A stretch of 64,000 nt of DNA from Micromonospora sp. NBC_01813 (GCF_035917335.1 NZ_CP109067.1:2107001-2171000); one strand, 5' to 3'; numbered from the stretch's first letter, positions 1 through 8,731 are shown. Notes: a model not told the origin generated them from the sequence alone. Translations and numbers: made by a program.

Positions 1-234
1 GGTGACCAGCCAGCCGCCCCGGCCACCGGACCAGCCCTCGACGGCCAGGTCGGGCGCGATGCCGCCGGCCGCGCTGAACGCCGCCGTCGCGACGGTGAAG
101 AAGATCCCGATGAAGCCGGCCCCCGCCGGTCCGGCGAGCCACCGCCCGAAACTCGCCGGCCACCGCCGGAAAGCCGCCTGGCCGACGACGGTACGGCGGA
201 CCGGTCGCGCCTGCCCAGGCTGCTGCTGTTCCAC
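1..234 (-). CDS. Partial putative membrane protein, N-terminal part only
   Basis: The minus strand is open from a GTG at 234 to the window edge, giving 78 codons, so the C-terminus is missing. The first 38 residues are basic and Gln/Pro/Arg-rich. They are followed by a hydrophobic stretch at about residues 39-58 with the look of a membrane segment, then a Gly/Trp-rich part. An in-frame GTG at 243 is an alternative start; a stop lies at 247-249. Codon use fits a real gene. No family is recognised. It faces the same way as the two-component operon but is downstream of it, across a 129-bp gap with no recognisable element. Confidence 0.5.
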   Translation of the reverse strand, partial: MEQQQPGQARPVRRTVVGQAAFRRWPASFGRWLAGPAGAGFIGIFFTVATAAFSAAGGIAPDLAVEGWSGGRGGWLVT

Positions 235-363
235 GCCAGACACAGGTCACCTCGTCGTTGTCGCCCAGTGCGGTCAGCCGACCGTAACCATTCGACCGGC
301 GTACGCAATCCTCCGGGCGGATCTTCCGTCAGTTACGCGACGAGAGTTGGGCGACATCTCTGG

Positions 364-1041
364 TCACCGGGTGGGGCCGGAGTGTGGCTCCAGCAGGCCG
401 GCCCGTTGGGCGAGCATGGCGGCCTGGACCCGGTTCTCGCAGCCCAGTTTGGCGAACACCCGGTACACGTGGGTCTTGACGGTGCCTTCCGAGACGAACA
501 GCCGCTGGCCGATCTCGGCGTTGGACAGGCCCTGGGCGAGGAGGACCAGGACCTCCCGTTCCCGGTCGCTGAGCAGGTCGGCCTTTGCCAGGTCCTCCTT
601 CGGTCGCCCGGTGGCGGCGGGCAGCCGGTTGAGGACCTGGCGGGTGATCTTCGGCGACAGGTAGGCGTTGCCGGTGGCGGCGGCGCGCACGGCGTAGGCG
701 AGTTCCTCGGCCGCCGACTCCTTGAGCAGGAAACCCGCCGCCCCGTCGGCGAGGGCCTGCGCGACGTACCCGTCCTCACCGAAGGTGGTCAGGACCACGA
801 CCTGAACCGCGGGGGCCAGCCGACGGATCTCCCGCAGTGCCGCCAGGCCGTCGAGGACCGGCATCTGGATGTCCAGCAACGCCACGTCCGGGCGGTGCCG
901 CACCGCCAGGTCGACCGCGGTCCGACCGTCGCCGGCCTGCGCGATCAGGTCGATGTCGGTGGCCGGTCGCAGGATCGCGTCGATCGCGGTACGGATCAAC
1001 GAGTCGTCGTCGGCGAGCAGCACCCGCAGCGGGTCGGCCAT
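364..1041 (-). CDS. NarL/FixJ-family response regulator
   Basis: This 225-residue protein has a receiver domain at about residues 5-120 and a LuxR-type helix-turn-helix at about 160-215. The acidic pair D11/D12 and phospho-acceptor D57 (in LLDIQMP) are present, as are the conserved Thr (VLTTFG) and Lys (FLLKES) of the switch region. The DNA-binding domain carries LSDREREVL and SEGTVKTHV. It should bind promoters after phosphorylation by the histidine kinase encoded immediately upstream. ATG 1041 is preferred over an in-frame GTG at 1056, because AAGGA lies about 7 nt ahead of the ATG. The gap to the kinase stop is 33 bp, so the two form one operon. Targets are unknown. Confidence 0.95.
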   Translation of the reverse strand: MADPLRVLLADDDSLIRTAIDAILRPATDIDLIAQAGDGRTAVDLAVRHRPDVALLDIQMPVLDGLAALREIRRLAPAVQVVVLTTFGEDGYVAQALADGAAGFLLKESAAEELAYAVRAAATGNAYLSPKITRQVLNRLPAATGRPKEDLAKADLLSDREREVLVLLAQGLSNAEIGQRLFVSEGTVKTHVYRVFAKLGCENRVQAAMLAQRAGLLEPHSGPTR

Positions 1042-1074
1042 GGCATCGTCCTTCACCGTCGTCGAGGTGGCACG

Positions 1075-2634
1075 TCACTGCTCCTGGAAGGTCTGTTTGT
1101 CGACCAGCGTGCCGTCACGGAAGCAGAACCGGTAGATGGTCGGGCTGGCCCCGGTGCCGATCTCGTCCAGGATCGACGCATGGTAGTCGACGCAGCTGGC
1201 GCCGGGCACGGTCCGGCCGCCGACGGCGTCGGTGACCGCAGCGTCGATGTCGGGCAGCAACGCCCGGACCTCGTGCTCCGGCTGGCCGACGCGGATCGCG
1301 TCGTAGGTGTCGCGGTCGACGACGACCAGGGCGGCCACCAGCCAGGCCCCGGCCACGCACAGCGTCAGAAAGGCGGCGATGGACAGTGTGGTGGCCGCCA
1401 GAGCGAGCCGGGAGCGGCGCTGGTGCCGCTCGATCAGGCCGGCGAAGTCCGCCACGGCGTCCGACGGCGGACGGTGCTCGACGGCGGAGGGTTCGTCGCC
1501 GAGGTAGGGCAACGTGGCGGCGAGCCGGAAGCCATCGTCGGGGGTGGGTCCGTGATAGAGGATGCCGTTGGCGATCCGGACACGTTCGGCCAGCCCCAGC
1601 AACCCCTGCTGGGAGGTGGTCCGGGTGACCCGCTGTCCGGCGGTGTTGGTCACGGCGGCGACCAACGCGTCCTCGTCGTAGCGCAGCAGCAGCACGATCG
1701 CGCCGCCCTGAGCGTGCCGCAGCGCGTTGGTCAGACCCTCCTGGATCACCCGGTACGCCGCGTGTTCGGTCAGCGCTGCCAGCGACTGCGGCTGCCCCTG
1801 CCGGACCACCTCCACCTCCGCGCCGGAGGCACGCGCCTGCTCGGCGAGTTCGTCCAGGCCGGTCAGCGGACGCACCGACGACTGGCTGTCGTCCTGGGCG
1901 AGGATGCCGAGGATCTGCCGTAGCTCGGTCATCGCCGCCGAGGAGGTCTGCCGCACCAGGTCCGCCGCCTCGGAGCGCTGGTCGTCGTCGGCGGTCCGCA
2001 GCATCCCGGCGTACAGCGAGATCAGGGTCAGTTTGTGGCCCAGCGAATCATGCAGATCCCGGGCGATACGGGCCCGTTCCCGGCTCTGCGCCTGCCGGGC
2101 GACCTCGCCCTGCTGGCTGTGCAGTTGCATGTTGCGCTGGTGCAGCGCGGTCAACAGTCGACGCCGTCGCCGCAGCAGCCGCGCGACACCGGCCGGGAGA
2201 ACCGCCAGCAGCGCGAACAGCGCCGACAACACGACGGCGAGTTCCACGGTCAACGGTTCCGCCCAGTAGATCGCCAGCAGGTAACTGACCCAGGCGGTGG
2301 CCAACGCGGCGGTGACCTGCCACCAGCGGGCCAGCCGGTAGCTGACCGATGCGCTCAGCACCGCCAGCATCAGACTGTTCTGCCCGCCGGTGGCCAGGCC
2401 GATCAGTGCCGCGGCGACGTACGCGGCGAGCGGGTTCGTCAGCCGCAGCACCATCAGGATCGGCGTGCTCAGTCCGACCAGCCACGGTACGAGCGGATGC
2501 CAGCCGGCGAGCGCCGCGGCGACGGTCGCCGCGGCGCTCACCAGCACGACCAGGCAGATCTCGTAGACCAGGCGCCACGGCCCGACCTGGGCCGCCTGTT
2601 CGCGCCACCGGCCCGGCCACTGGATGGTCGTCAT
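1075..2634 (-). CDS. Two-component sensor histidine kinase with extra C-terminal membrane-anchored domain
   Basis: A 519-residue NarX/DesK-type kinase. About four to five membrane segments occupy residues 20-150. A HisKA_3 dimerisation domain follows, with phospho-acceptor H195 in ARDLHDSLGH. The HATPase domain has the N-box-like EGLTNALRHA and a GLLGLAERV motif. Unusually, the protein does not end there: residues of about 405-435 form another membrane segment, followed by an 80-residue tail with DAIRVGQPEHEVRALL, PGASCVDY and YRFCFRDG. This tail resembles the protein encoded just upstream at 2687-3055. It is probably extracytoplasmic and may be the sensing module. ATG 2634 has a strong GAGGAGGA ribosome binding site. 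The operon order is small protein, kinase, regulator. Confidence 0.93.
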   Translation of the reverse strand: MTTIQWPGRWREQAAQVGPWRLVYEICLVVLVSAAATVAAALAGWHPLVPWLVGLSTPILMVLRLTNPLAAYVAAALIGLATGGQNSLMLAVLSASVSYRLARWWQVTAALATAWVSYLLAIYWAEPLTVELAVVLSALFALLAVLPAGVARLLRRRRRLLTALHQRNMQLHSQQGEVARQAQSRERARIARDLHDSLGHKLTLISLYAGMLRTADDDQRSEAADLVRQTSSAAMTELRQILGILAQDDSQSSVRPLTGLDELAEQARASGAEVEVVRQGQPQSLAALTEHAAYRVIQEGLTNALRHAQGGAIVLLLRYDEDALVAAVTNTAGQRVTRTTSQQGLLGLAERVRIANGILYHGPTPDDGFRLAATLPYLGDEPSAVEHRPPSDAVADFAGLIERHQRRSRLALAATTLSIAAFLTLCVAGAWLVAALVVVDRDTYDAIRVGQPEHEVRALLPDIDAAVTDAVGGRTVPGASCVDYHASILDEIGTGASPTIYRFCFRDGTLVDKQTFQEQ

Positions 2635-2686
2635 CGAGCGTCCTCCTCGGGTCGTGGAACGAGTGTGCCGCCGTAGGTCGCCGACG

Positions 2687-3055
2687 TCATCCCGGAATGG
2701 TGATGGCGCTCTTCTCCGCGAGCACGCCATCGACGAAGCAGAACCGCCACAGCTCCGGACCCTCGGTTTCGATCGGCTCGATCGTGTAGTAGGAGCACGA
2801 GGCCCCGGCCGGCATGCCGAGCCTGTCGGGGTCGTCACCGTACAGGTCCTTGTCGGTGATACCGGTCAGCGGCTCGGAAAGCGCGGCACGCACGTCCGCC
2901 TCCGGCGTGCCGATCTGCTGCGCGTCGAACTGCTCCCGGGTCACTCCGGCCTCGATGACCTCCTTCGCCAGGGCGAAAGCCTGATAGGCGGTCCAGCCGA
3001 GTCCGCTACACAGGACGACGACCACGGCAGTGACAATGATTCCAACCTTGCGCAT
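2687..3055 (-). CDS. Small membrane-anchored extracytoplasmic protein, related to the kinase C-terminal domain
   Basis: This 122-residue protein starts with MRKVG and one membrane segment (about residues 5-25), so it is a signal-anchored or secreted protein. The rest holds QQIGTPEADVRAAL, PAGASCSYY and LWRFCFVDG, the same three blocks found in the C-terminal tail of the adjacent histidine kinase. The I-G-x-P-E-x-x-V-R pattern is reminiscent of SmpA/BamE-fold domains, but this is only a visual similarity. The two Cys (ASC and FCF) are shared by both copies and could pair. ATG 3055 is preceded by GGAGGAG. It lies 52 bp upstream of the kinase on the same strand and is likely co-transcribed. An accessory sensor role is inferred. 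Confidence 0.8.
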   Translation of the reverse strand: MRKVGIIVTAVVVVLCSGLGWTAYQAFALAKEVIEAGVTREQFDAQQIGTPEADVRAALSEPLTGITDKDLYGDDPDRLGMPAGASCSYYTIEPIETEGPELWRFCFVDGVLAEKSAITIPG

Positions 3056-3247
3056 TTGCTTCTCCTCCGTCGCTTTTGGGGGTGACTCCAGTTTTCCGGG
3101 AATCCGCGCGTCGGTCGTCAGTGGTTGGTGGGAAACCCGACGCCCTCGCGGTACGACGAAAGTTGTACCGGCAGGAGAACGGAACACATCGATAGTCAGC
3201 GTCCGCCTTCATGCTCGCGGCAGACGTCCCGCACGGCACGAACGGAC

Positions 3248-4174
3248 ATGATTCTCGGCATGACGATCCTGCTTCCCGAGGCACAGATCCTGCCGCCTAC
3301 TGCCGCACCGCAGCCGTACCACCGGCTCGGCCACACCGCACGGCACCGCTGGTGGCGGCCGATCCTCGGCACCTTGCTGATCCTGGTGGGGACGCCGGTG
3401 GCGCTGATAGGCGCGTTCGGGGCGGTCAGCGCACTCGTGTGGCTGTTCGGCGGTCCGGAGGATCTCCTCGTGATCGGCACCACCACCGAGACCGATCTGG
3501 CGCTCACCATGGTGTCGCTCGCCGTCCTGATTCCGGCGGCGATGGTGGCGGCCTGGTGGGTTCAGCGCCGCCCGGCCGGCACGGTCTCCTCGGTGGCCGG
3601 CCGGCTGCGTTGGCGCTGGCTGATGGTGTGCGTGCTGCTCGCCGTACCGGTGCTGGGGTTGAGCATCGCGCTCTTCTCCCTGCTGCCCGGGGAGAGTGTC
3701 GATGCCAGCTGGGTGGGCTGGCAGCGGTTGGCGATCGGCCTGGCCGTGGTGGTGTTGCTGGTGCCGCTGCAGGCCGCCGGTGAGGAGTACCTGTTCCGTG
3801 GCTGGCTGGTGCAGGCGGCCGGGTCCTGGTTCCGGTCACCCTGGCCGGGGATCGCGCTGTCGGCGTTGCTGTTCGCGCTGGCGCACGGAATCGGCAGCGT
3901 CTGGGGCATGGTCGACCTGATCTTCTTCGGGGTGGTGACGGCGGTGGTGACGATCCGCACCGGCGGGTTGGAGGCCGCGATCGCGCTGCACGTGGTCAAC
4001 AACGTGGCCGCGTTGGGGCTCGCGGTCGTGACCGGCACCCTGGATGCCCCGCCGACGGCGGCCGACATGGCCGCGGCGGCGGCCTTCGTGGACATGGCGC
4101 TGATCTCGCTGTACGGCGTGCTGGTCCTGTGGATGGCTCGTCGCCGCGGCGTACAGACCCACACCCTGGTTTGA
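3248..4174 (+). CDS. CPBP-family intramembrane metalloprotease
   Basis: A 308-residue polytopic membrane protein with about eight hydrophobic segments. It carries the CPBP (CAAX protease and bacteriocin-processing, Abi) motifs in order: EEYLFRGW (the EExxxR motif), then LFALAHGIGS (the His motif), then ALHVVNN. These Glu and His residues are the family's metal and catalytic ligands. Family members cleave prenylated or other substrates inside the membrane, and some protect bacteriocin producers; the substrate here is unknown. ATG 3248 and ATG 3260 are both possible and neither has a strong ribosome binding site. It is divergent from the two-component operon, across about 190 bp. Confidence 0.88.
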   Translation: MILGMTILLPEAQILPPTAAPQPYHRLGHTARHRWWRPILGTLLILVGTPVALIGAFGAVSALVWLFGGPEDLLVIGTTTETDLALTMVSLAVLIPAAMVAAWWVQRRPAGTVSSVAGRLRWRWLMVCVLLAVPVLGLSIALFSLLPGESVDASWVGWQRLAIGLAVVVLLVPLQAAGEEYLFRGWLVQAAGSWFRSPWPGIALSALLFALAHGIGSVWGMVDLIFFGVVTAVVTIRTGGLEAAIALHVVNNVAALGLAVVTGTLDAPPTAADMAAAAAFVDMALISLYGVLVLWMARRRGVQTHTLV

Positions 4175-4236
4175 CCGCTCCCGTTACGCTGCCGCACGAC
4201 AATCAAGGTAGGCCCATTATTCAGGGAGTTCAGCTC

Positions 4237-5079
4237 GTGTCGATGTCGAAGAAGGCCGCTTTTCTGAGCGTTGCCTCGATCGCCGTTCTCGCCGTCTCCG
4301 CCTGCGGTGCGCAGCCGGTCACCGATGCCGCGGCGGGCGGCGGTACGGGGGTGCTGGCGCAACTCGCCAGCGACGCCGCCGGTTCGTTGCAACGCAGCGT
4401 CGAGACCACCGGCAAGGCCGACTCGGTGACGGTGACGATGACCGGCACATCCGAAGGCGAGCAGGTCGACATGCGCGGCGTCATCGCGTTCGGCGACTCG
4501 CCCAAGGCGCAGATGACGGTGGCCGACCCGGCGCAGGGTGAGCTCACCGTCCTGATGATCGAAACTGCGTTCTACGTGAGCATTCCCGAGGCCGAGCAGG
4601 CCTCGATGGAGGGCAAGAAGTGGTTCAAGATGGACCTGGCGTCGCTTGGCCAGGGCTCCGATGAACTCGCGAAGCAACTCGATGACATGGACCCGGTCAA
4701 GGGGGTCCAGACCCTTCTCGAGGGAGACGAGGTCACCGTCGTGGGCGAGGAGAGCATCAACGGGGTGCAGACCGTGCACTACACCTCGACCGTGGCGGTC
4801 GAGAGCTACCTGGGGCAGCTCGAACCCGCGCTGCGCGAGGGTGTCCAGCAGCAGCTCGCCGACGCTGGCGTCACCGAGGTCAAGACCGACGTGTGGATCG
4901 ACGAGCAGTACCAGCCGCGCCGGGTGCGGCTCGTGATGGGCACGATGAGCGACATGACGATCGACTACACCGACTACGGCAAGCCGGTGTCGATCGAGGC
5001 CCCGCCGGCCGACGAGACGTTGGACTTCGCCGAGATGATCGGGGGCCTGCAGGATCTGATCGACGAGGTCGAAGGCTGA
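4237..5079 (+). CDS. Lipoprotein, LppX/LprAFG-like
   Basis: A 280-residue exported lipoprotein. The N-terminal signal ends in AVLAVSACGAQ, where VSAC is a lipobox and Cys becomes the lipidated residue. The mature part begins with a Gly/Ala linker, then DSVTVTMTGTSEG, KWFKMDLASL, GVQTVHYTSTV and a final VWIDEQYQPRRVRL block. This pattern is seen in actinobacterial LppX/LprG-like or DUF6612-like proteins with a half-barrel fold that can bind lipids. GTG 4237 is chosen because AGGGAG lies 8 nt ahead; ATG 4243 is the alternative. It follows the CPBP gene by 62 bp and is followed by a terminator-like hairpin. The ligand is unknown. Confidence 0.82.
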   Translation: MSMSKKAAFLSVASIAVLAVSACGAQPVTDAAAGGGTGVLAQLASDAAGSLQRSVETTGKADSVTVTMTGTSEGEQVDMRGVIAFGDSPKAQMTVADPAQGELTVLMIETAFYVSIPEAEQASMEGKKWFKMDLASLGQGSDELAKQLDDMDPVKGVQTLLEGDEVTVVGEESINGVQTVHYTSTVAVESYLGQLEPALREGVQQQLADAGVTEVKTDVWIDEQYQPRRVRLVMGTMSDMTIDYTDYGKPVSIEAPPADETLDFAEMIGGLQDLIDEVEG

Positions 5080-5098
5080 CCTTCGAAGCAATTGGTGC

Positions 5099-5125
5099 AG
5101 CCGGACGGGGGCGACCCGTCCGGCT
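5099..5125 (+). terminator. Hairpin terminator after the lipoprotein gene
   Basis: A perfect 11-bp stem (AGCCGGACGGG / CCCGTCCGGCT) with a 5-nt loop begins 20 bp after the lipoprotein stop codon. It is followed by TTGTG rather than a true T-run, as is common in GC-rich actinobacteria. Confidence 0.6.
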
Positions 5126-5357
5126 TGTGCCTGATGTGGACGTGCTTGCGGCTGATGTGGACGTCCGAAATCGATCGGCAATCAGTACTCTCTACTGTCC
5201 TGACTGGGTGCGCACCCCCGCTCACCTCTCGTAGCCATAAGGACACTTTCCGCAACCATTGACGATGCATTCCACGCCGCGTTCCGCACTGCCGATTTCG
5301 TCTGGCATACGCGGAAACATCCGGCCGGAGCGGATCGTGCCGAAAGAAAGGGAATTG

Positions 5358-7184
5358 ATGCGCTGGCCCCTGAAATCCCGACGGCGTCTGATTTCTACTG
5401 TGGTCCTCGTCCTCCTGCCGACTCTGGTCGTCACCCCCGCCCCGGCGGCAGGCCGAGGACTGTTGCCGTCCGCGCCACCGGCGTTCAACCATGAGCTGCT
5501 CGCCAAGGCCACCCCTGAGGAGTGCTTCGTCGGCATCGGGCTGCCCTACCCCGCCGGGCCGCCGTGCGCGCAGGGCCAGGCCAAGGTCAACCAGGCGTAC
5601 GTGTGGTCACTCGCGAAGGCGGACAACCGCCTCTGGTTCGGCACCGGTGCGAACGTCCACTGCATCGTGACCGGGGCGACGCTGGCCCTGCCGAACCCAC
5701 GGATCACCGACGACTACGTGTGCGAGTTCGCCGAGAGCCAGGTGGTGAAGCAGAACCCGACGATGCCGGTCAGCGTCGGCGACCATCGGCAGCCTCGGGC
5801 GTACGTCTACGACCTGGCCTCCGGCGCGTTGACGGAGAAGACCGCAGAGATCGCCGGCGCGTCCGCCGACGACCTTTCCCGGCTACGCCGGACGTTGGGG
5901 CTACGGGCCGGCGGCACTCACAACGGCGTCGTCCTGCTGGCCGGGCCGGCGCTCGGCGCCACGGTCAACATGTTCGCGTTCGACACGGTCACCGGCGAGT
6001 ACCTGGGGTCGGCCAACTTCGCCAACTACGGCAACATCCGCCACTTCGTGGTCGCCCACGACACCCTCTACGCCGGGGTCGGGGTCGGCCCGAACGGCCG
6101 CGACGGCGGCTACATCCTGCGCTGGGCCGGTGACCGCGACGACCCGTTCAACTTCGTCGAGGTCGGCAAGCTGCCTGCCCAGGTCGCCGACCTGGAGGTG
6201 CACGACGGCCGGGTCTTCGTCAGCACCTGGTCGGCGGCGGGAGGGTCGTCCTCGGCGGGGGCACGCCCGGACCCCGACGCGGTGCCCGTCCGTGTCGGGG
6301 TCGTCCCGACCGCCCAGGCCGATCCCGGCATCGCCGGGGTGTGGATGAGCCCTCGGCTACTCGACGGCGAGCCGGGTCTCACCCCGGACGACGCCGAGGG
6401 GTGGACCCAGGTGTGGAGCGCGGCGTCCTACGAGCCCGACCCGGTCATTGCCGGCTCGTACGGCCTCGGCGCGCTGGCCTCGTACCGTGGGTACCTCTAC
6501 TGGGGCACGATGCACGTGCCGATGAAGTCCACGGCGATGGTCGTCGAGGCGTACCCGCCGGCGGACGAGCCTGCGGCCCGCGCGACGCTGGAGCGGTCAC
6601 AGCGGGCGGTGAGCATCTTCCGGGGCAGGTCGTTCGGCACCGCGCAGGCGAGCACCGAGTTGCTCTACGGCCAGGCGGTCCTGCCGGCGTACAACCCGAC
6701 CGCGGACTACGGCGTCGGCGCGTGGCAGTGGGCCACCACCGGGTACCGCCCGAAGTACGGCCGGATGGGGTTCGGCAACATCTACACCAACTACACCTGG
6801 ACGATGGCTGTCTCGGACGGAAAGTTGTTCGTCGGCACGATGGACTGGAGCTACCTCGCCAAGGACCTGCTGCCGCAGGCGGCGGCCGAGACGGGCTTCC
6901 GGGGGGCCGCCACCGGGCTCAGCGACGAGCTTGACCCGATCACCATCGACCCGGCGCTCTACGGCGGTGACCTGTGGATGTTCGAGTCGAACAACAAGCC
7001 GGCGACGGCGGTCGACACCCAGGGGCTGGGCAACTACCTCAACTACGGCTTCCGCACGATGGTCGCCGACGGCTCGACGCTCTACCTCGGCATGGGTAAT
7101 CCGATGAATCTGCGGACCGACCCGACCGATGACGTACCCGAAGGTGGCTGGGAGTTGATCAAGCTCACTCCCGCTGGAGGCTGA
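5358..7184 (+). CDS. Large secreted protein, probable beta-propeller
   Basis: A 608-residue exported protein. ATG 5358 has a good ribosome binding site (AAAGGGA), then KSRRR, a hydrophobic core and a signal-peptidase-like site near PAPAAG. The mature part has repeated blade-like units of the type LWFGTG, RAYVYDLASG, VNMFAFDTVTGEYLG, DLEVHDGRVFVSTW, GYLYWGTMH, DGKLFVGTMDW and STLYLGMGNP. Each joins a hydrophobic strand to a turn, as in beta-propellers. No catalytic motif or named family was recognised. There are Cys pairs near the N-terminus (EECFVG, PPCAQG, VHCIV, YVCEF). It is probably monocistronic, with a 230-bp leader region and a hairpin behind. Confidence 0.75.
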   Translation: MRWPLKSRRRLISTVVLVLLPTLVVTPAPAAGRGLLPSAPPAFNHELLAKATPEECFVGIGLPYPAGPPCAQGQAKVNQAYVWSLAKADNRLWFGTGANVHCIVTGATLALPNPRITDDYVCEFAESQVVKQNPTMPVSVGDHRQPRAYVYDLASGALTEKTAEIAGASADDLSRLRRTLGLRAGGTHNGVVLLAGPALGATVNMFAFDTVTGEYLGSANFANYGNIRHFVVAHDTLYAGVGVGPNGRDGGYILRWAGDRDDPFNFVEVGKLPAQVADLEVHDGRVFVSTWSAAGGSSSAGARPDPDAVPVRVGVVPTAQADPGIAGVWMSPRLLDGEPGLTPDDAEGWTQVWSAASYEPDPVIAGSYGLGALASYRGYLYWGTMHVPMKSTAMVVEAYPPADEPAARATLERSQRAVSIFRGRSFGTAQASTELLYGQAVLPAYNPTADYGVGAWQWATTGYRPKYGRMGFGNIYTNYTWTMAVSDGKLFVGTMDWSYLAKDLLPQAAAETGFRGAATGLSDELDPITIDPALYGGDLWMFESNNKPATAVDTQGLGNYLNYGFRTMVADGSTLYLGMGNPMNLRTDPTDDVPEGGWELIKLTPAGG

Positions 7185-7200
7185 CGAGTCCCGCCGTCAC

Positions 7201-7235
7201 CCGCCGGGCCGCCGATCATTCGGCGTACCCGGCGG
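7201..7235 (+). terminator. Hairpin between the secreted propeller gene and the prenyltransferase gene
   Basis: CCGCCGGG and GCCGA pair with TCGGC and CCCGGCGG around a TCAT loop, with a small internal bulge. It lies 17 bp after a stop codon and just ahead of the next gene's start. Confidence 0.5.
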
Positions 7236-7255
7236 CGGGATGGTTGGATCGGCGC

Positions 7256-8038
7256 ATGATGAAGCCGCTCATGGACGCCGGCTACCGGCTCTACGCGCGT
7301 CGGCTACGCGCCCGGCTCGCCGCCGCGGACCTGCCGCGACACGTCGCGATGGTGATGGACGGCAACCGCCGGTGGGCGCGGCAGATGGGATTCGACGATC
7401 CCAAGATCGGTCACCGGTACGGCGCCGAGCACCTCGCCGAGGTGCTGAACTGGTGCGCCGAGATCGGCGTCCGGCACGTCACCGTCTTCGTCGCCTCGGT
7501 GGACAACGTCCGCAAGCGCGCGTCGGACGAGGTCGACAACCTGATGGGGATGATCGAAACCGTCGTCGCGGAGCAGCTGTCGCAGCCGGACAACATCTGG
7601 CAGCTGCACCTCGCCGGCCGGCTGGACGTACTGCCCGACTCGACGCGGCACGCGCTGAAACTCGCGGAGGAGGCGACCCGGGCACGGCCGACCGGCTTCC
7701 ACCTGAACGTCGCGATCGGCTACGACGGTCGTGACGAAATCGTCGACGCCGTCAGGTCGTTGCTCGAGGACCAGTCACGGCGCGGAGCCACACTGGACGA
7801 CGTCGCGCAGCGGCTGACCGCCGAACAGATCGCCGAGCACCTGTACACCAGCGGGCAGCCGGATCCCGATCTCGTCATCCGCACCAGTGGGGAGCGACGC
7901 ATGTCGGGCTTCCTGCTGTGGCAGGCGGCCCAGTCGGAGCTGTACTTCTGCGACGTCTACTGGCCAGGGTTCCGCAAGGTCGACTTCCTGCGCGCCCTGC
8001 GCTCCTACGCCGCCCGCAGGCACCAGCGCGACGCGTGA
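7256..8038 (+). CDS. Isoprenyl (cis-prenyl) diphosphate synthase, UppS family
   Basis: A 260-residue protein of the undecaprenyl diphosphate synthase family, which adds isopentenyl diphosphate to an allylic diphosphate in the cis configuration to make polyprenyl carriers for cell wall synthesis. Family signatures are HVAMVMDGNRRWAR near residue 30 (catalytic Asp in MDGNRRWA), then a late block with RTSGERRMSGFLLWQ and SELYF, and YWPGFRKVDFLRAL near the end. Actinobacteria usually carry several such paralogues with different chain lengths. Which product this one makes cannot be read from sequence, so no symbol is given. ATG 7256, ATG 7259 and TTG 7244 are possible starts with no decisive ribosome binding site. 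Confidence 0.9.
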   Translation: MMKPLMDAGYRLYARRLRARLAAADLPRHVAMVMDGNRRWARQMGFDDPKIGHRYGAEHLAEVLNWCAEIGVRHVTVFVASVDNVRKRASDEVDNLMGMIETVVAEQLSQPDNIWQLHLAGRLDVLPDSTRHALKLAEEATRARPTGFHLNVAIGYDGRDEIVDAVRSLLEDQSRRGATLDDVAQRLTAEQIAEHLYTSGQPDPDLVIRTSGERRMSGFLLWQAAQSELYFCDVYWPGFRKVDFLRALRSYAARRHQRDA

Positions 8039-8392
8039 CCTTCCGACGCCACCGACGGCCACGGTGTCCGATGTCAGAGCGGCCGCAGGATCGTCGGTAG
8101 TCCGGTGCCGGTCGCCACGAACCCGATGGCGACCGACTGGCCTGGCGCGAGTGAGCCGTTCCAACTCATTAATGTCATTTTGTTCGCCATAATCGAATGC
8201 GCAAATGCCGTGGCGAATCAGCCTGGCAGGCATTCTGCATATCAACCACAGTACTCCGACTGATCGCTCATACCCGACATGCGATGGCGGTCGAGGTGCG
8301 AAAATCGTGGAACAGGACGTCAATACATTGAAGTAAATAGATGTGTCCCGTAGGCTTCAGCGATCTACCGTCCACGTCCAGATGGAGACACA
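8039..8392. other. 354-bp intergenic region with AT-richer promoter-like stretch
   Basis: No convincing gene is seen. The left part holds a 9-bp hairpin (separate entry). From about 8160 to 8345 the base composition becomes clearly richer in A/T than the surroundings, with strings such as TTAATGTCATTTTG and GAAGTAAATAG. It is the likely promoter and leader region of the small secreted protein that starts at 8393. Confidence 0.5.
8109..8135 (+). terminator. Hairpin after the prenyltransferase gene
   Basis: A perfect 9-bp stem (CGGTCGCCA / TGGCGACCG) with a 9-nt loop lies 70 bp downstream of the prenyltransferase stop. There is no T-run. Confidence 0.4.
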
Positions 8393-8686
8393 ATGACAGC
8401 AACCCGACGCGTACTCACCACGACGGTCCTGGCCGGCATCATGCTGTTCGCCGCCGCAAGCACCGCCACCGCGGGCACCGCCACCGCGGCCACCGACACC
8501 ACCCGCCTGGCAACCGCGGGCGCCGTCACCCAGGCCGACGAGTGGATCCTCCGCAACGTCTACTCCGACGAGGCCTTCTGCCACTGGTATGGAAACCACG
8601 GCCTGCAGAACGGTCTCTGGACCCAGTACCGCTGCGAGCGGAACGTCTTCGGAACGTCCGTGTACTGGTTCTTCTGGACGAACTAG
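8393..8686 (+). CDS. Small secreted protein of unknown function
   Basis: A 97-residue protein with a clear Sec signal: basic TATRR start, hydrophobic core TTVLAGIMLFAAAS, then an Ala/Thr-rich stretch with likely cleavage sites (TATA, TAAT). The mature part of about 50-60 residues is rich in aromatic residues: ADEWILRNVY, FCHWYGNHG, LWTQYRCE and VYWFFWTN. Two Cys (FCHW and YRCE) could form one disulfide. The acidic and aromatic composition recalls small extracellular actinomycete proteins, but no family is recognised. GGAG lies 7 nt ahead of the ATG. A strong terminator follows. Expression is probably controlled from the AT-rich upstream gap. Confidence 0.7.
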   Translation: MTATRRVLTTTVLAGIMLFAAASTATAGTATAATDTTRLATAGAVTQADEWILRNVYSDEAFCHWYGNHGLQNGLWTQYRCERNVFGTSVYWFFWTN

Positions 8687-8731
8687 TCCCCGGCCGACCA
8701 CCGGCTTGATCAACGGTCGACCTGCACGAAA

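Noticed and set aside
268-1923. A 551-codon open frame on the plus strand across the two-component genes
   Set aside because: Antisense to a clear response regulator and kinase; composition is Gly/Arg/Val-rich without domains.
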